Positions 49,802 through 59,091 of a stretch of 64,000 nucleotides of DNA are shown here, piece by piece. Source of the DNA: Noviherbaspirillum soli (lineage in GTDB: Bacteria; Pseudomonadota; Gammaproteobacteria; Burkholderiales; Burkholderiaceae_D); NCBI RefSeq assembly GCF_015352955.1, contig NZ_JACYOX010000017.1, positions 46,599 to 110,598 on the forward strand. The letters run 5' to 3'. The position numbers and the translations under genes were made by a program. Within the stretch, counting starts at the first letter, position 1; each line of letters opens with the position of its first letter. The notes beneath the pieces were generated by a model. It made no database searches. It was not told the DNA's origin and was given only the letters and a program-made list of their open reading frames with translations.

Positions 49802-51667
49802 ATGGATCTGTTGAAAAAAATCGAAGGCCCCGGCGACCTGCGGCGCCTCTCCCGCAGCCAGCTGAAGCCGCTGGCCGACGAACTGCGCGCCTTCCTGCTC
49901 GATTCGGTGTCGCGCACCGGCGGCCATCTGTCGTCCAACCTGGGCACGGTCGAGCTGACGATTGCGCTGCATTACGTGTTCAACACGCCGGACGACCGCA
50001 TCGTCTGGGATGTCGGCCATCAAACCTATCCGCACAAGATACTGACCGGCCGCCGCGACCGCATGGGCAGCCTGCGCCAGCAGGGCGGCATTTCCGGCTT
50101 TCCGCGCCGCGACGAGAGCCCGTTCGACACCTTCGGCACCGCCCACTCCTCGACCTCGATCTCGGCCGCGCTGGGCATGGCGATCGCCGCGCAGACGATG
50201 GGCGAGAGCCGCCACGCGGTGGCCGTGATCGGCGACGGCGCCATGACCGCCGGCATGGCGTTCGAGGCGCTCAACAATGCCGGCGTGCATGAAAATGTGA
50301 ACCTGCTGGTGATCCTGAACGACAACGACATGTCGATCTCGCCGCCGGTCGGCGCGCTGAACCGCTACCTGGCGCGCCTGATGTCGGGCCGTTTCTACGC
50401 CGCCGCCCGCAGCGTGGGCAAGTCGGTGCTGCCGGGGCCGATGCTGGAACTGGCCAAGCGGCTGGAGGAGCATGCCAAGGGCATGGTGCTGCCGGCCACC
50501 ATGTTCGAGGAATTCGGCTTCAACTACATCGGCCCGATCGACGGCCACGACCTGGATTCGCTGGTGCCGACGCTGCAGAACCTGAAGCAGCTGAAAGGTC
50601 CGCAGTTCCTGCATGTGGTGACGAAGAAAGGCCAGGGCTACAAGCTGGCCGAGGCCGACCCGGTGCTGTACCACGGCCCCGGCAAGTTCGACCCGGCCGA
50701 AGGCATCAAGCCGGCCGCCGCCGGCAAGAAAACCTATACCCAGGTGTTCGGCCAGTGGCTGTGCGACATGGCGCAGCAGGACAAGCGCCTGATCGGCATC
50801 ACGCCGGCGATGCGGGAAGGCTCGGGCATGGTGGAATTCGAGCAGCGCTTCCCCGACCGCTACCACGATGTCGGCATCGCCGAGCAGCATGCGGTGACGT
50901 TTGCCGGCGGCATGGCCTGCGAGGGTCTGAAGCCGGTGGTGGCGATCTACTCCACCTTCCTGCAGCGCGCCTACGACCAGCTGATCCATGATGTGGCGCT
51001 GCAGAACCTGGATGTCACCTTCGCGCTCGACCGCGCCGGCCTGGTCGGCGCGGATGGCGCCACCCATGCCGGCAATTACGACCTGGCCTTCCTGCGCTGC
51101 ATCCCGAACATGGTGGTGCTGGCGGCGTCGGACGAAAACGAATGCCGGCAGATGCTCAGCACCGCCTATCAGTATCCCGGCCCGGCCGCGGTGCGCTATC
51201 CGCGCGGCGCAGGCATTGGCGCGGCGGTGGACACCAGCCTGGACACCATTCCGCTGGGCAAGGGCGAATTGCGCCGCAACGGCAAGCAGGTCGCCATCCT
51301 GGCCTTCGGCACCATGGTTGCGCCGGCATTGAAGGCTGGCGAGGAACTCAATGCCACGGTCGCCAACATGCGCTTCGTCAAGCCGCTGGATGCCGCGCTG
51401 GTACTCGAGCTGGCTGCCAGCCACGACCTGCTGGTGACGGTAGAGGAGGGCTGCATCATGGGCGGCGCAGGCTCGGCGGTGGCGGAAGCGCTGGCCGCGG
51501 CAGGCGTGGTCAAGCCGCTGTTGCAACTGGGCCTGCCGGACAAATTCATCGACCACGGCGATGCGCCGCAGCTGCTGGCGCAGTGCGGGCTGGATGCGGC
51601 GGGCATTGCGGCGTCGATCCGGCAGCGCCTGGGCAAGAAGGAGCCTCGGCTGGTAGTCAATAACTGA
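49802..51667 (+). CDS. dxs: 1-deoxy-D-xylulose-5-phosphate synthase
   Basis: 621 residues, thiamine-diphosphate enzyme that starts the MEP isoprenoid pathway from pyruvate and glyceraldehyde 3-phosphate. Seen: catalytic-region [16 protein letters not shown], the TPP motif [16 protein letters not shown] ... NDNDMSIS, and the second-domain [15 protein letters not shown]. Last gene of xseB-ispA-dxs; a terminator follows at once. Confidence 0.97.
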   Translation: MDLLKKIEGPGDLRRLSRSQLKPLADELRAFLLDSVSRTGGHLSSNLGTVELTIALHYVFNTPDDRIVWDVGHQTYPHKILTGRRDRMGSLRQQGGISGFPRRDESPFDTFGTAHSSTSISAALGMAIAAQTMGESRHAVAVIGDGAMTAGMAFEALNNAGVHENVNLLVILNDNDMSISPPVGALNRYLARLMSGRFYAAARSVGKSVLPGPMLELAKRLEEHAKGMVLPATMFEEFGFNYIGPIDGHDLDSLVPTLQNLKQLKGPQFLHVVTKKGQGYKLAEADPVLYHGPGKFDPAEGIKPAAAGKKTYTQVFGQWLCDMAQQDKRLIGITPAMREGSGMVEFEQRFPDRYHDVGIAEQHAVTFAGGMACEGLKPVVAIYSTFLQRAYDQLIHDVALQNLDVTFALDRAGLVGADGATHAGNYDLAFLRCIPNMVVLAASDENECRQMLSTAYQYPGPAAVRYPRGAGIGAAVDTSLDTIPLGKGELRRNGKQVAILAFGTMVAPALKAGEELNATVANMRFVKPLDAALVLELAASHDLLVTVEEGCIMGGAGSAVAEALAAAGVVKPLLQLGLPDKFIDHGDAPQLLAQCGLDAAGIAASIRQRLGKKEPRLVVNN

Positions 51668-51691
51668 TCGGCAATTTATAAAGGCAATCGA

Positions 51692-51722
51692 GGAACGGCG
51701 ACACAATGTCGCCGTTTTTTTT
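51692..51722 (+). terminator. Rho-independent terminator after dxs
   Basis: Stem ACGGCGAC / GTCGCCGT with loop ACAAT, then eight Ts. The surrounding 29 bases recur almost exactly at 53221-53249. Confidence 0.92.
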
Positions 51723-52114
51723 GGGAAAAATTGATCGGCTTTAATCAATCCGAACCGCATCCGAAGCGCCGATCGAGTGAATTTCCGTGGCCGTGCAAGT
51801 GTAATAAAGCTATTTTGATGTTCAAGTAATAAATAAAGCGATGTTGCCCGGCACATGGCAATAAGCCCATCCAGCAGTCAAGTTGGACTTTCCCTTGGTG
51901 TCGCACCGGAAAATGAGCGCCATGGTTGTCCAGTACAAAATTGGCTGTTTCAGGCGGAGTGCCTGTGCCTACCAATCGGGCCTGCCTTCATTGAGTCTGT
52001 TCATTAAAAGTGCCTTCCGCAGGAAGGAACCGTTTTGGCATTTTTGGTTATTTAAGAAGTGTCGTGCCTTGCATTAAATCATTCCACTTCCAACCAATTA
52101 ATATACAGACAATC
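51723..52114. other. AT-richer leader region before the first ankyrin gene
   Basis: About 390 bases with no convincing gene. Base composition falls sharply from the dxs side, with AT-rich runs near 51805-51840 and 52030-52110. The start of acquired DNA could lie here. Confidence 0.45.
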
Positions 52115-53011
52115 ATGAATGCCGCCAACAATCTCAGTTCCAGTGCACATGCCATAAATTCCTTTCCCGTTTCCGAGCAAGTGCAATTAAAGGATGACCA
52201 ACCCTTGGTTAACGGCCCCAAAGTAGAGGCCAGGAAAGACGATGCCCAGCGCACGGCGTTATTAAACAGTCTGCCGGAAAAGAGCCAGACAGCAATCGCG
52301 GAGAAAGCCGTTGAAAATGGAAATTCCGCAAACAATTCCAGTTCCGTCCGATCAACAATTCCAGATTATGTCAGGAGTGCTGGTGGTATTAAATCCGAAG
52401 TTCAAAGCGAATTCAATAAACCTTCGGGATTTGGTACGGGACCGGCAATGTGGGTCGAGGCAAGCATGGATAATATGCTTTATCCAAGCAAATCGCCTCT
52501 GGACATGTTCAAGAATTTCCTGGCGACGAGAAAAGAGGATAATGTGAATCGCCCTCTCAGTTTCGATAAAAGAGAGTCCTACCTGGGCATTGCCGCAAAA
52601 TTGAATCAGACAGAGATTGTTCAATTTCTGATCGAGAAAAATGCATCTGTCCTCTATCGCGACAACGATGACAAGACAGCGCTGGATATTGCTCGTGAAA
52701 ATCGCAGCCTTGAGTCAATGCAAATCCTGGCGCAGCATGGCGCAGAATTGACAGATGCCGATATCGCGATGATCGAGGAAAATTCTCTGTCGAATATTTC
52801 ATCAAAAATCGACGTTGATATGCCTGAAGAGAATAAGACCGACCTGCTCTTAGTTGCAGTCCATGACAGCGATCTCGAAACGATTCAACAATTGCTTAAT
52901 GAAGGCGTCGACCCCCGGGGAACAGGCGAGAAAGCAATGAGCCCCATGAGCATGGCCCTGCAGAGGAATAATGAGGAAGTTCTGGATTTGCTGCGTTCCA
53001 CAAAGTCATAA
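52115..53011 (+). CDS. Ankyrin-repeat protein 1, effector-like
   Basis: 298 residues. Residues 1-140 are polar (Ser, Asn, Gln, Lys), with no signal peptide or membrane helix. Ankyrin-type repeats occupy about 153-215 (YLGIAAKLNQTEIVQFLIEKNASVLYRD; KTALDIARENRSLESMQILAQHGAEL) and 241-295 (LLLVAVHDSDLETIQQLLNEGVDP). Ankyrin repeats bind other proteins. GC content is well below the neighbours. No ribosome binding site precedes the ATG (AATCATG). The frame is open to 52010, but the ATG at 52115 starts the coding-like part. Partner and role unknown. Confidence 0.75.
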   Translation: MNAANNLSSSAHAINSFPVSEQVQLKDDQPLVNGPKVEARKDDAQRTALLNSLPEKSQTAIAEKAVENGNSANNSSSVRSTIPDYVRSAGGIKSEVQSEFNKPSGFGTGPAMWVEASMDNMLYPSKSPLDMFKNFLATRKEDNVNRPLSFDKRESYLGIAAKLNQTEIVQFLIEKNASVLYRDNDDKTALDIARENRSLESMQILAQHGAELTDADIAMIEENSLSNISSKIDVDMPEENKTDLLLVAVHDSDLETIQQLLNEGVDPRGTGEKAMSPMSMALQRNNEEVLDLLRSTKS

Positions 53012-53220
53012 CCAGTCGGCGGCCGACGTAGTCATGCCACGTCGTCTATCCCACACCAAACCACGAGTCCGCCAGCCATGGCGATGCGCCACCGCAACTA
53101 CTGAGTGAACACGCGCTACATGCCGTGAATACTTCCGCTTTGATCCGATAGCGGCCAGGCAAAAGGGCGTCACGGCTGGTGGTAATTAAATGTGCTACCA
53201 AATTTTCCTGATGTTGGACC
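53012..53220. other. Gap after ankyrin gene 1
   Basis: No gene seen. A small palindrome GTCGGC-G-GCCGAC lies at 53015-53027 directly after the stop. The rest is unremarkable up to the duplicated terminator. Confidence 0.4.
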
Positions 53221-53249
53221 GGAACGGCGACTTCATGTCGCCGTTTTTT
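53221..53249 (+). terminator. Second copy of the dxs-type terminator
   Basis: Stem ACGGCGAC / GTCGCCGT with loop TTCAT, then TTTTTTA. Identical to the dxs terminator region over 11 plus 15 bases, differing only in three loop bases. It closes the ankyrin 1 transcription unit. Confidence 0.9.
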
Positions 53250-53273
53250 ATTTCCTTGTTTTCTTCAGTCATT

Positions 53274-53320
53274 CACTTGCGGCCATAATGTTCGATTAGT
53301 GAACATTATGGCCGCAAGTG
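53274..53320. repeat. Perfect 20-bp inverted repeat upstream of ankyrin gene 2
   Basis: Arms at 53274-53293 (CACTTGCGGCCATAATGTTC) and 53301-53320 are exact reverse complements around a 7-base loop GATTAGT. No T-run follows, so it is not a normal terminator. A second smaller palindrome CACCAA-T-TTGGTG follows at 53322-53334, ahead of the ankyrin 2 start at 53370. Confidence 0.9.
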
Positions 53321-53369
53321 ACACCAATTTGGTGAATGTATATCTTTAATAACGCGCACTCACCAAATC

Positions 53370-54521
53370 ATGAGCGACACTCCCATTAATGACGTCAACA
53401 GGCGTTCACAATCTGCTTACAGCCAGCCGTCGTCTGATACGACTCCGCAGGCAAAAGGAAAGCCAGGCATCAGCTTGCAGGTCAATCAGGCCAATTCACT
53501 GTTAAATGTTGCTGACTCAACTGGTGACAAAGGTGGCGACCAAGCTGCCATCAAAGCCACGAACCCTAGTTATGTCGCCAATGGTGCCTCAATTACCCCG
53601 CAGCAAAAGTTCTGTGAGGCGGTCGCCGCCGATAATGGGAAAGGCATGGCAGCATTGTTGACGGCGCATAAAGACCAGATTGACATCAACCTGGTTGACA
53701 AGGCGACAGGAAAGTCGCTGTTGAGAACCGCACTGGAGGCAAAAAACGAAGAGGCTGCCAAGGTGCTCGTGATGTATGGCGCACCCGTCAATGCCCGCGA
53801 TGAACAGAGAAGAACTCCAGTGATGCTGGCTGCCGGCGCCGGCTTGAAAAGCATGGTCAATACGCTGATCTCGCGTGGCGCAACGGTGGATGACACTGAC
53901 AAGTCTGGAGCCACCGCCTTGCATCATGCGATGCAAGGCGGAAATCCTGAGATTGTCAGAGAGCTGATTCGTGCCAAAGCGAATCTAGACGCTACTGACA
54001 AGTCTGGATGCACGCCTTTACATTACGCTGCCAAAGCAGGAAAAGCTGAAGCCGCGCAAGTACTTATAGACTTTGGCGCCACTGCAGATCCAAAGGATAA
54101 AACACGAACCACGCCGCTATGGAACGCCTGCAAAACCGGTAGTGAGGCGGTGGTCAAAATGCTCCTTGATAACGGGGCGAAAGCAGAGCGGTATTGTGGA
54201 GCCTTTAAGGAAAGCACGCCAATGCTGGCTGCCTGTAATGCTGATAATGATGTGCACGCTCTATCGATCGTTAAGCTTCTGATCGCCAAAAACGCATCGG
54301 CAAACTTCGCCGACAAAAAATATGGAAATGTTCCACTAATGGCAGCGGCTGCCAAGGGTTTTTTTAATACAACCACGTATCTGTTGAATGAGGGTCGTGC
54401 ATCGCCCCAGGTCATAAATAAGGCAGGCCAGACAGCGCTTTATAGTGCAGAGGAAAATGTGATCAAGTTGCTTAACGACCATGGAATCAAGAAGGGCGTG
54501 CTACAAGAAAATCAGTACTAA
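53370..54521 (+). CDS. Ankyrin-repeat protein 2, effector-like
   Basis: 383 residues. Residues 1-75 are polar and disordered (Ser/Gln/Asn-rich). About eight ankyrin repeats follow from 80 to 375; the cleanest are EQRRTPVMLAAGAGLKSMVN (146 on), KSGATALHHAMQGGNPEIVR (178 on) and KSGCTPLHYAAKAGKAEAAQ (211 on). No signal peptide, catalytic domain or membrane segment. No ribosome binding site before the ATG; the context AATCATGA resembles that of ankyrin gene 1. Lower GC than neighbours. Probably a protein-binding effector or regulator; no function is proven. Confidence 0.85.
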   Translation: MSDTPINDVNRRSQSAYSQPSSDTTPQAKGKPGISLQVNQANSLLNVADSTGDKGGDQAAIKATNPSYVANGASITPQQKFCEAVAADNGKGMAALLTAHKDQIDINLVDKATGKSLLRTALEAKNEEAAKVLVMYGAPVNARDEQRRTPVMLAAGAGLKSMVNTLISRGATVDDTDKSGATALHHAMQGGNPEIVRELIRAKANLDATDKSGCTPLHYAAKAGKAEAAQVLIDFGATADPKDKTRTTPLWNACKTGSEAVVKMLLDNGAKAERYCGAFKESTPMLAACNADNDVHALSIVKLLIAKNASANFADKKYGNVPLMAAAAKGFFNTTTYLLNEGRASPQVINKAGQTALYSAEENVIKLLNDHGIKKGVLQENQY

Positions 54522-54631
54522 TCGACTCGAAACCTGCCCGCAGGATTTTACAATTGCCATTGTGCCGGGTGGCCTGATCTTGCCAGCCCGGACCAATCCG
54601 GTACACGGCAGGCACGAAGACGCGACGAGCC

Positions 54632-55186
54632 TCAACTGCGCCCGCGTCCCTTCTCCCACAACACATCCCCGCCACCCGCATGCCGGTTCAGCACCCGCGC
54701 CAGCACGAACATCAGGTCTGACAGCCGGTTCATGTACTGGCGCGGATGATCATTGAGCATCTCGGCCTTGCCCAGGGCCACGATCGCCCGTTCCGCCCGA
54801 CGGCAGACGGTGCGGCAGACATGCGCCTGGGACGCCGCGCGCGAGCCGGCCGGCAGGATGAAGTCGGCCAGCGGCGGCAGGTTGGCGTTGTAGCGGGCCA
54901 GCATGTCATCCAGCCGCGCCACCTGCTCATCCTTGATCAGGGTATAGCCCGGGATGCAGAGTTCGCCGCCGAGGTCGAACAGGTCATGCTGTATCGTCAC
55001 CAGTTCCTCGCGCAGGCCGGCCGGCAGGTCCTCGCACAGCAGCAGGCCCAGGTGGGAATTCATTTCATCGACATCGCCCATCGCCTGCACCCGAAGGCTG
55101 TCCTTGTCGACCCGGCTGCCGTCACCCAGGCCGGTGGTGCCGTTGTCGCCGGTGCGGGTGGCGATCTTGGAAAGTCGGTTGCCCAT
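54632..55186 (-). CDS. Cob(I)yrinic acid a,c-diamide / cob(I)alamin adenosyltransferase, PduO type
   Basis: 184 residues. The N-terminal RLSKIATRTGDNGTTGLGDGSRV binds ATP; CRTVCRRAERAIVAL and NRLSDLMFVLARVLNR complete the PduO-type trimer. Makes adenosylcobalamin from cob(I)alamin. GGGAG lies five bases before the ATG. Convergent with ankyrin gene 2 and divergent from the FAD-linked dehydrogenase. Confidence 0.94.
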   Translation of the reverse strand: MGNRLSKIATRTGDNGTTGLGDGSRVDKDSLRVQAMGDVDEMNSHLGLLLCEDLPAGLREELVTIQHDLFDLGGELCIPGYTLIKDEQVARLDDMLARYNANLPPLADFILPAGSRAASQAHVCRTVCRRAERAIVALGKAEMLNDHPRQYMNRLSDLMFVLARVLNRHAGGGDVLWEKGRGRS

Positions 55187-55312
55187 GCTGTCTCCCTTGT
55201 TGTCCGCTTGGTCTGGAAGGCAGTGAGCATACGGGAAATTTCAAGCCTTCGCCGCCCTGGTCGCCGCTAAACGCCCGGCAGGGGTAAAATCACACACCCC
55301 ACGGAGGACAAG

Positions 55313-56722
55313 ATGAATCACCCAGCACAGCTGGCGGCGCTGAAGAAGCCGCTTCCCGAGTCCCTGCTTGCCGCACTGTCATCCCTGTTCGGCGAACGCT
55401 GTTCCACCAGCGAGGCGATGCGCACCCATCATGGACGCGACGAGTCGTCCTATGACCCGATGCTGCCCGACGCGGTGATCTTCGCCCAGTCCACAGAGGA
55501 GGTGGCGGATGCGGTCAGGCTGTGCGCCGCCCATGACGTGCCGGTGATTCCCTACGGCGCCGGCACCTCGCTGGAGGGCCACATCCTGGCGCTGCGCGGC
55601 GGCGTGTCGATCGACCTGTCGCAGATGAACAGCATCATTGCCGTCCATCCGGAAGACCTGACGGTGACGGTGCAGCCGGGCGTGACCCGCAAGCAGTTGA
55701 ATGCCGAGATCCGCGACACCGGCCTGTTCTTCCCGATCGACCCCGGCGCCGACGCCTCGCTCGGCGGCATGGCCGCCACCCGCGCCTCCGGCACCAATGC
55801 CGTGCGCTACGGCACCATGCGCGAGAACACGCTGGCATTGACGGTGGTGCTGGCCGACGGCCGCATCATCCGCACCGGCACCCGCGCCCGCAAGTCCTCC
55901 GCCGGCTACGACCTGACCCGCGTGTTCGTCGGCAGCGAAGGCACGCTGGGCATCATCACCGAAGTCACCGTGAAGCTGTATCCGCAGCCGGAGGCGGTGT
56001 CGGCGGCGGTGTGTTCCTTCCCGACGCCGGGCGATGCGGTGCGCGCGGTGATCCAGACCATCCAGATGGGCGTGCCGGTCGCCCGCGTCGAATTCCTCGA
56101 CGAGCGCGGCGTGAAGGCCATCAATGCCTATGACAAGCTGAGCCTGCCGGAAAACCCATTGCTGCTGTTTGAATTCCATGGCACCGAGCATGGCGTGAAG
56201 GAACAGGCCGAGACCGTGCAGGAAATCGTCGCCGAGCACAATGCCACCGGCTTCGAATGGGCCACCCGTCCTGAAGACCGCACCCGCCTCTGGGGCGCGC
56301 GCCACAATGCCTATTTCGCGCTGCTGCAGATGCGTCCCGGCGCGCGCGCCATCTCCACCGACTGCTGCGTGCCGATCTCGCGCCTGGCCGAATGCATCCT
56401 CGACACCAAGGCCGACTGCGAAAGCCACAACATGGTGTACTCCATCATCGGCCATGTCGGCGACGGCAACTTCCATGTGCAGATGCTGGTCGACCCGAAC
56501 GACCCGGAAGACATCGCCCGCGCCGAAGGCGTGAATGCGCGCATGGTGGCGCGCGCCATCGCGATGGACGGCACCTGCACCGGTGAACACGGGGTGGGCA
56601 TGCACAAGATGGATTTCCTGGTGCAGGAGCATGGCGAAGGCGCGATCGACACCATGCGCGCCCTGAAGCATGCGCTGGACCCGAAGAACATCCTCAATCC
56701 CGGCAAGATCGTTCAGTGGTAA
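55313..56722 (+). CDS. FAD-linked 2-hydroxyacid dehydrogenase (D-lactate/glycolate type)
   Basis: 469 residues of the VAO/PCMH flavoprotein fold. FAD-binding region VIPYGAGTSLEGH (about 80-92) and ADASLGGMAATRASGTNAVRYG; C-terminal substrate part with GHVGDGNFHV and GTCTGEHGVGMHK. Resembles cytochrome-linked D-lactate dehydrogenase; a precise substrate cannot be assigned. GGAGG precedes the ATG closely. The LysR gene follows directly, overlapping if its GTG start is used. Confidence 0.9.
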   Translation: MNHPAQLAALKKPLPESLLAALSSLFGERCSTSEAMRTHHGRDESSYDPMLPDAVIFAQSTEEVADAVRLCAAHDVPVIPYGAGTSLEGHILALRGGVSIDLSQMNSIIAVHPEDLTVTVQPGVTRKQLNAEIRDTGLFFPIDPGADASLGGMAATRASGTNAVRYGTMRENTLALTVVLADGRIIRTGTRARKSSAGYDLTRVFVGSEGTLGIITEVTVKLYPQPEAVSAAVCSFPTPGDAVRAVIQTIQMGVPVARVEFLDERGVKAINAYDKLSLPENPLLLFEFHGTEHGVKEQAETVQEIVAEHNATGFEWATRPEDRTRLWGARHNAYFALLQMRPGARAISTDCCVPISRLAECILDTKADCESHNMVYSIIGHVGDGNFHVQMLVDPNDPEDIARAEGVNARMVARAIAMDGTCTGEHGVGMHKMDFLVQEHGEGAIDTMRALKHALDPKNILNPGKIVQW

Positions 56723-56739
56723 ATCCCGCCGGCGGCCGC

Positions 56740-57648
56740 ATGCAGCAGACCAGACAGCCCCTGACCACCCGCCTGCCGCCGGTGCATGCGCTGTCCGCCT
56801 TCGAAGCCGCGGCGCGTCACCAGTCCTTCGCGCTGGCCGCGGATGAACTGTGCATCACGCCGTCGGCGCTGTCGCACCGGATCCGGCTGCTGGAAGATTT
56901 CGTCGGCGAGCGCCTGTTCCTGCGCGATGGCCGCTCGATTGGCCTGTCCGAGTTTGGCCGCCGTTATCTCGACGTGGTGCGCAGCGCGCTGCGCACCCTG
57001 ACCGACTTCCCGATGCCGCATCGCAGCGCGCAGGCGCAGCCGAGGATCAAGGTCACGCTGCCGCCGACCTTTGCCCGCTACATGTTCGTGCCGCACCTGG
57101 CCGACTTCACGGAGCGGTACCCGGACATCGTGGTGGAAGTATTCATGTCGGTGCCGCTCTATGACCTGAGCCTCTCGGAGAGCGATGTCGAGGTGCGCTT
57201 CGGCGCCGGCAATTATCCCAACATCATCACCGAAAAGCTGTTCGAGGAGCCGGCCTTCGCCGTCGCCAGCCCGTCCTACCTGGCGCAGGTGGGGCCGCTG
57301 CACACGCCGGCCGACCTGCGCGGCAAGACCCTGCTGCGCTCGGCGCTGGAGCCCTGGCAGCCATGGTTCGAAGCAGCCGGCCTGGACTGGCAGGAACCGT
57401 CCACCGGCCTGCGGGTCGACGACCTCGGCCTGCTGCTGGAAGCGATCCGCCACGGCCATGGCATTGGCCTCACGCGCAGCCACTTCGCCCAGGCCGCGCT
57501 GGCGGCCGGCGACGTGGTGCGGCTGTTCGACGTCGAACTGGCTTCGCCGCCGCATGCGTATTACATGGTGTATGAAAAGCCGGCCCGGGAGCGCAGCGAG
57601 GTGACGCTGTTCATCGACTGGATGAAGGCGACGTTTCGCAACGGCTGA
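56740..57648 (+). CDS. LysR-family transcription regulator (GcvA-like)
   Basis: 302 residues. N-terminal winged helix-turn-helix (about 12-70: LSAFEAAARHQSFALAADELCITPSALSHRIRLLED) and a periplasmic-binding-type effector domain. The GcvA-like subgroup has the DVEVRFGAGNYP stretch. May control the adjacent hydroxyacid dehydrogenase. An in-frame GTG at 56716 overlaps the preceding stop; the ATG at 56740 is chosen as more usual. Confidence 0.88.
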   Translation: MQQTRQPLTTRLPPVHALSAFEAAARHQSFALAADELCITPSALSHRIRLLEDFVGERLFLRDGRSIGLSEFGRRYLDVVRSALRTLTDFPMPHRSAQAQPRIKVTLPPTFARYMFVPHLADFTERYPDIVVEVFMSVPLYDLSLSESDVEVRFGAGNYPNIITEKLFEEPAFAVASPSYLAQVGPLHTPADLRGKTLLRSALEPWQPWFEAAGLDWQEPSTGLRVDDLGLLLEAIRHGHGIGLTRSHFAQAALAAGDVVRLFDVELASPPHAYYMVYEKPARERSEVTLFIDWMKATFRNG

Positions 57649-57741
57649 GAGTGCGCGCAGGCGGAAAACAGGGCGCTTTCAGCACGGGTACAGTTCGGCT
57701 TTCCTGAGTGCACATCACTCGCATTCTGCTGCTTGGCACGA

Positions 57742-57774
57742 GTTCATGAACACGTATGGAAATGTAGTTCCATA
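57742..57774. promoter_or_regulatory. Two adjacent palindromes before ankyrin gene 3
   Basis: GTTCATGAAC (57742-57751) is a perfect 10-base palindrome. TATGGAA-ATGTAG-TTCCATA (57755-57774) has exact 7-base arms. They lie 100-130 bases before the ankyrin 3 start in an AT-rich gap and could be operators. Confidence 0.4.
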
Positions 57775-57873
57775 GGTCGATTGTTATTCCTCCATTTAAA
57801 AGTTTGGGCACGTCCCGAACCCAAGGCGTTCCAATGGCACCTACCGGTTTAATACTTTTAATGGGGAACTGTA

Positions 57874-59091
57874 ATGTCTATGCCAGCACCATCAACCGGT
57901 AATGCTTTTGCTGTTAATCGTGGGAACGGGTTAGCCACCCATGAACAAGCTATGCATTATCAAATGCCTGGACAAGAAACGACGGAGCGTAAAAAGCAAG
58001 TTGCTGTATCAAATCTCAATGTGAGATCCGCGGAAACACAAGGCAGCAACGCCGAAAATACACTTCTGCTGTCAAAAAATCCTGTTGCAGACAGCGGCAA
58101 GAGGTTGACTGCATTCAGTCGGCCAGTCATTTCAGATGGTCAGGCCGGCGCTTCCACTGCCAAGCTTTTGAGGCAACCAACGGTGGAATTTTTTATTGAT
58201 TTGTTAAGAATGGATCAAGCGGATTTCTTTGGGAAGAACGGTGAGAAGATTGCGCAGGCGCTGCTTGGTGTTGACATCGATAAACCCATGAAAGGCAATA
58301 TAACCATGCTGGAAGCTGCTTTGTTTGCGAAGGCTCAGGGAACGGATTGCAGCACAGTTGCAAAGACATTGATAAGAATGGGTGCGCGGTTTGACCTGGT
58401 TGACCCAGATCTTCCAAGGATTTTAAAAGGCGCAATGGAAATCAACAATGACGATCTGGTGAAATCTTTAATTTCACGCAGTAAAGGTAAAAACAGTGAG
58501 GAGTTGCATCAGGCGCTGACTTATGCGGTATCCAAATCTGAACCGGAACTCGCGCTTGCAGCCATAAAATCCATAGGCATCATCAAATCGTCTTTGATTG
58601 ATGTTACTTCTCTTTTGTCTCAAGCAGTTGCGCTGAACAATTTGGAGTTGGTCATAAAAATATGGTTGCATACAAAGCCAGATATCAATAAACCTAATTT
58701 TGATGGGAGCACAGTGCTGGCATATGCAGCAACCTATATGGCGTCGCCGGAGATTTTGGGTTTTCTTCTTTTCGAGGGAGCGCAAGTCAACGGGGCCGAT
58801 ACAAGTCCAAGGAGCAATGCAGTGGCTGCTGCGCTCATTGGAGTCAGCGAAAGAACATTGGCCAATTTTGACGAAGAAGAACGCAAAGTGCTCAAAATGA
58901 AAAAACTTGAGACGCTTGAAACAATTCTTGATGCGGAAAATGTGTCGATCGATTTTGATATGAAAATTCCGAACGGACGTTCCTTCACCACGCTTTTTGA
59001 CCTTGCGGTTAAAGCCGGGCCCGAATTTGTGGCTTGCCTTGAAAAGGCCCAACTACGGCAGGCATCCGGACGCACTGGCATGTCCTCTTAA
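57874..59091 (+). CDS. Ankyrin-like repeat protein 3, effector-like
   Basis: 405 residues. Residues 1-95 are polar (Asn, Gln, Ser, Thr), again with no signal peptide. The rest is helical and built of diverged ankyrin-like units: GNITMLEAALFAKAQGTDCSTVAKTLIRMGARFDL; ALTYAVSKSEPELALAAIKS; GSTVLAYAATYMASPEILGFLLFEGAQVNGAD. The GC content is clearly lower than in the flanking glc genes. GGGGAA lies before the ATG. Similar in design to the two ankyrin genes 3-5 kb upstream. Function unknown. Confidence 0.78.
   Translation: MSMPAPSTGNAFAVNRGNGLATHEQAMHYQMPGQETTERKKQVAVSNLNVRSAETQGSNAENTLLLSKNPVADSGKRLTAFSRPVISDGQAGASTAKLLRQPTVEFFIDLLRMDQADFFGKNGEKIAQALLGVDIDKPMKGNITMLEAALFAKAQGTDCSTVAKTLIRMGARFDLVDPDLPRILKGAMEINNDDLVKSLISRSKGKNSEELHQALTYAVSKSEPELALAAIKSIGIIKSSLIDVTSLLSQAVALNNLELVIKIWLHTKPDINKPNFDGSTVLAYAATYMASPEILGFLLFEGAQVNGADTSPRSNAVAAALIGVSERTLANFDEEERKVLKMKKLETLETILDAENVSIDFDMKIPNGRSFTTLFDLAVKAGPEFVACLEKAQLRQASGRTGMSS

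Noticed and set aside
49655..51856. 733-codon minus-strand frame opposite dxs
   Set aside because: Antisense shadow; the composition is not protein-like, and the plus strand is clearly dxs.
57816..57843. Possible hrp-box (CGAACC-N15-GCACCTA) before ankyrin gene 3
   Set aside because: It fits GGAACC-N15/16-CCACNNA with one mismatch in each half, but no similar box precedes the other ankyrin genes and no secretion genes are in the window. A chance match cannot be excluded.
57835..57853. Possible sigma-54 promoter before ankyrin gene 3
   Set aside because: TGGCAC fits a -24 element, but no TTGC lies at -12 spacing.
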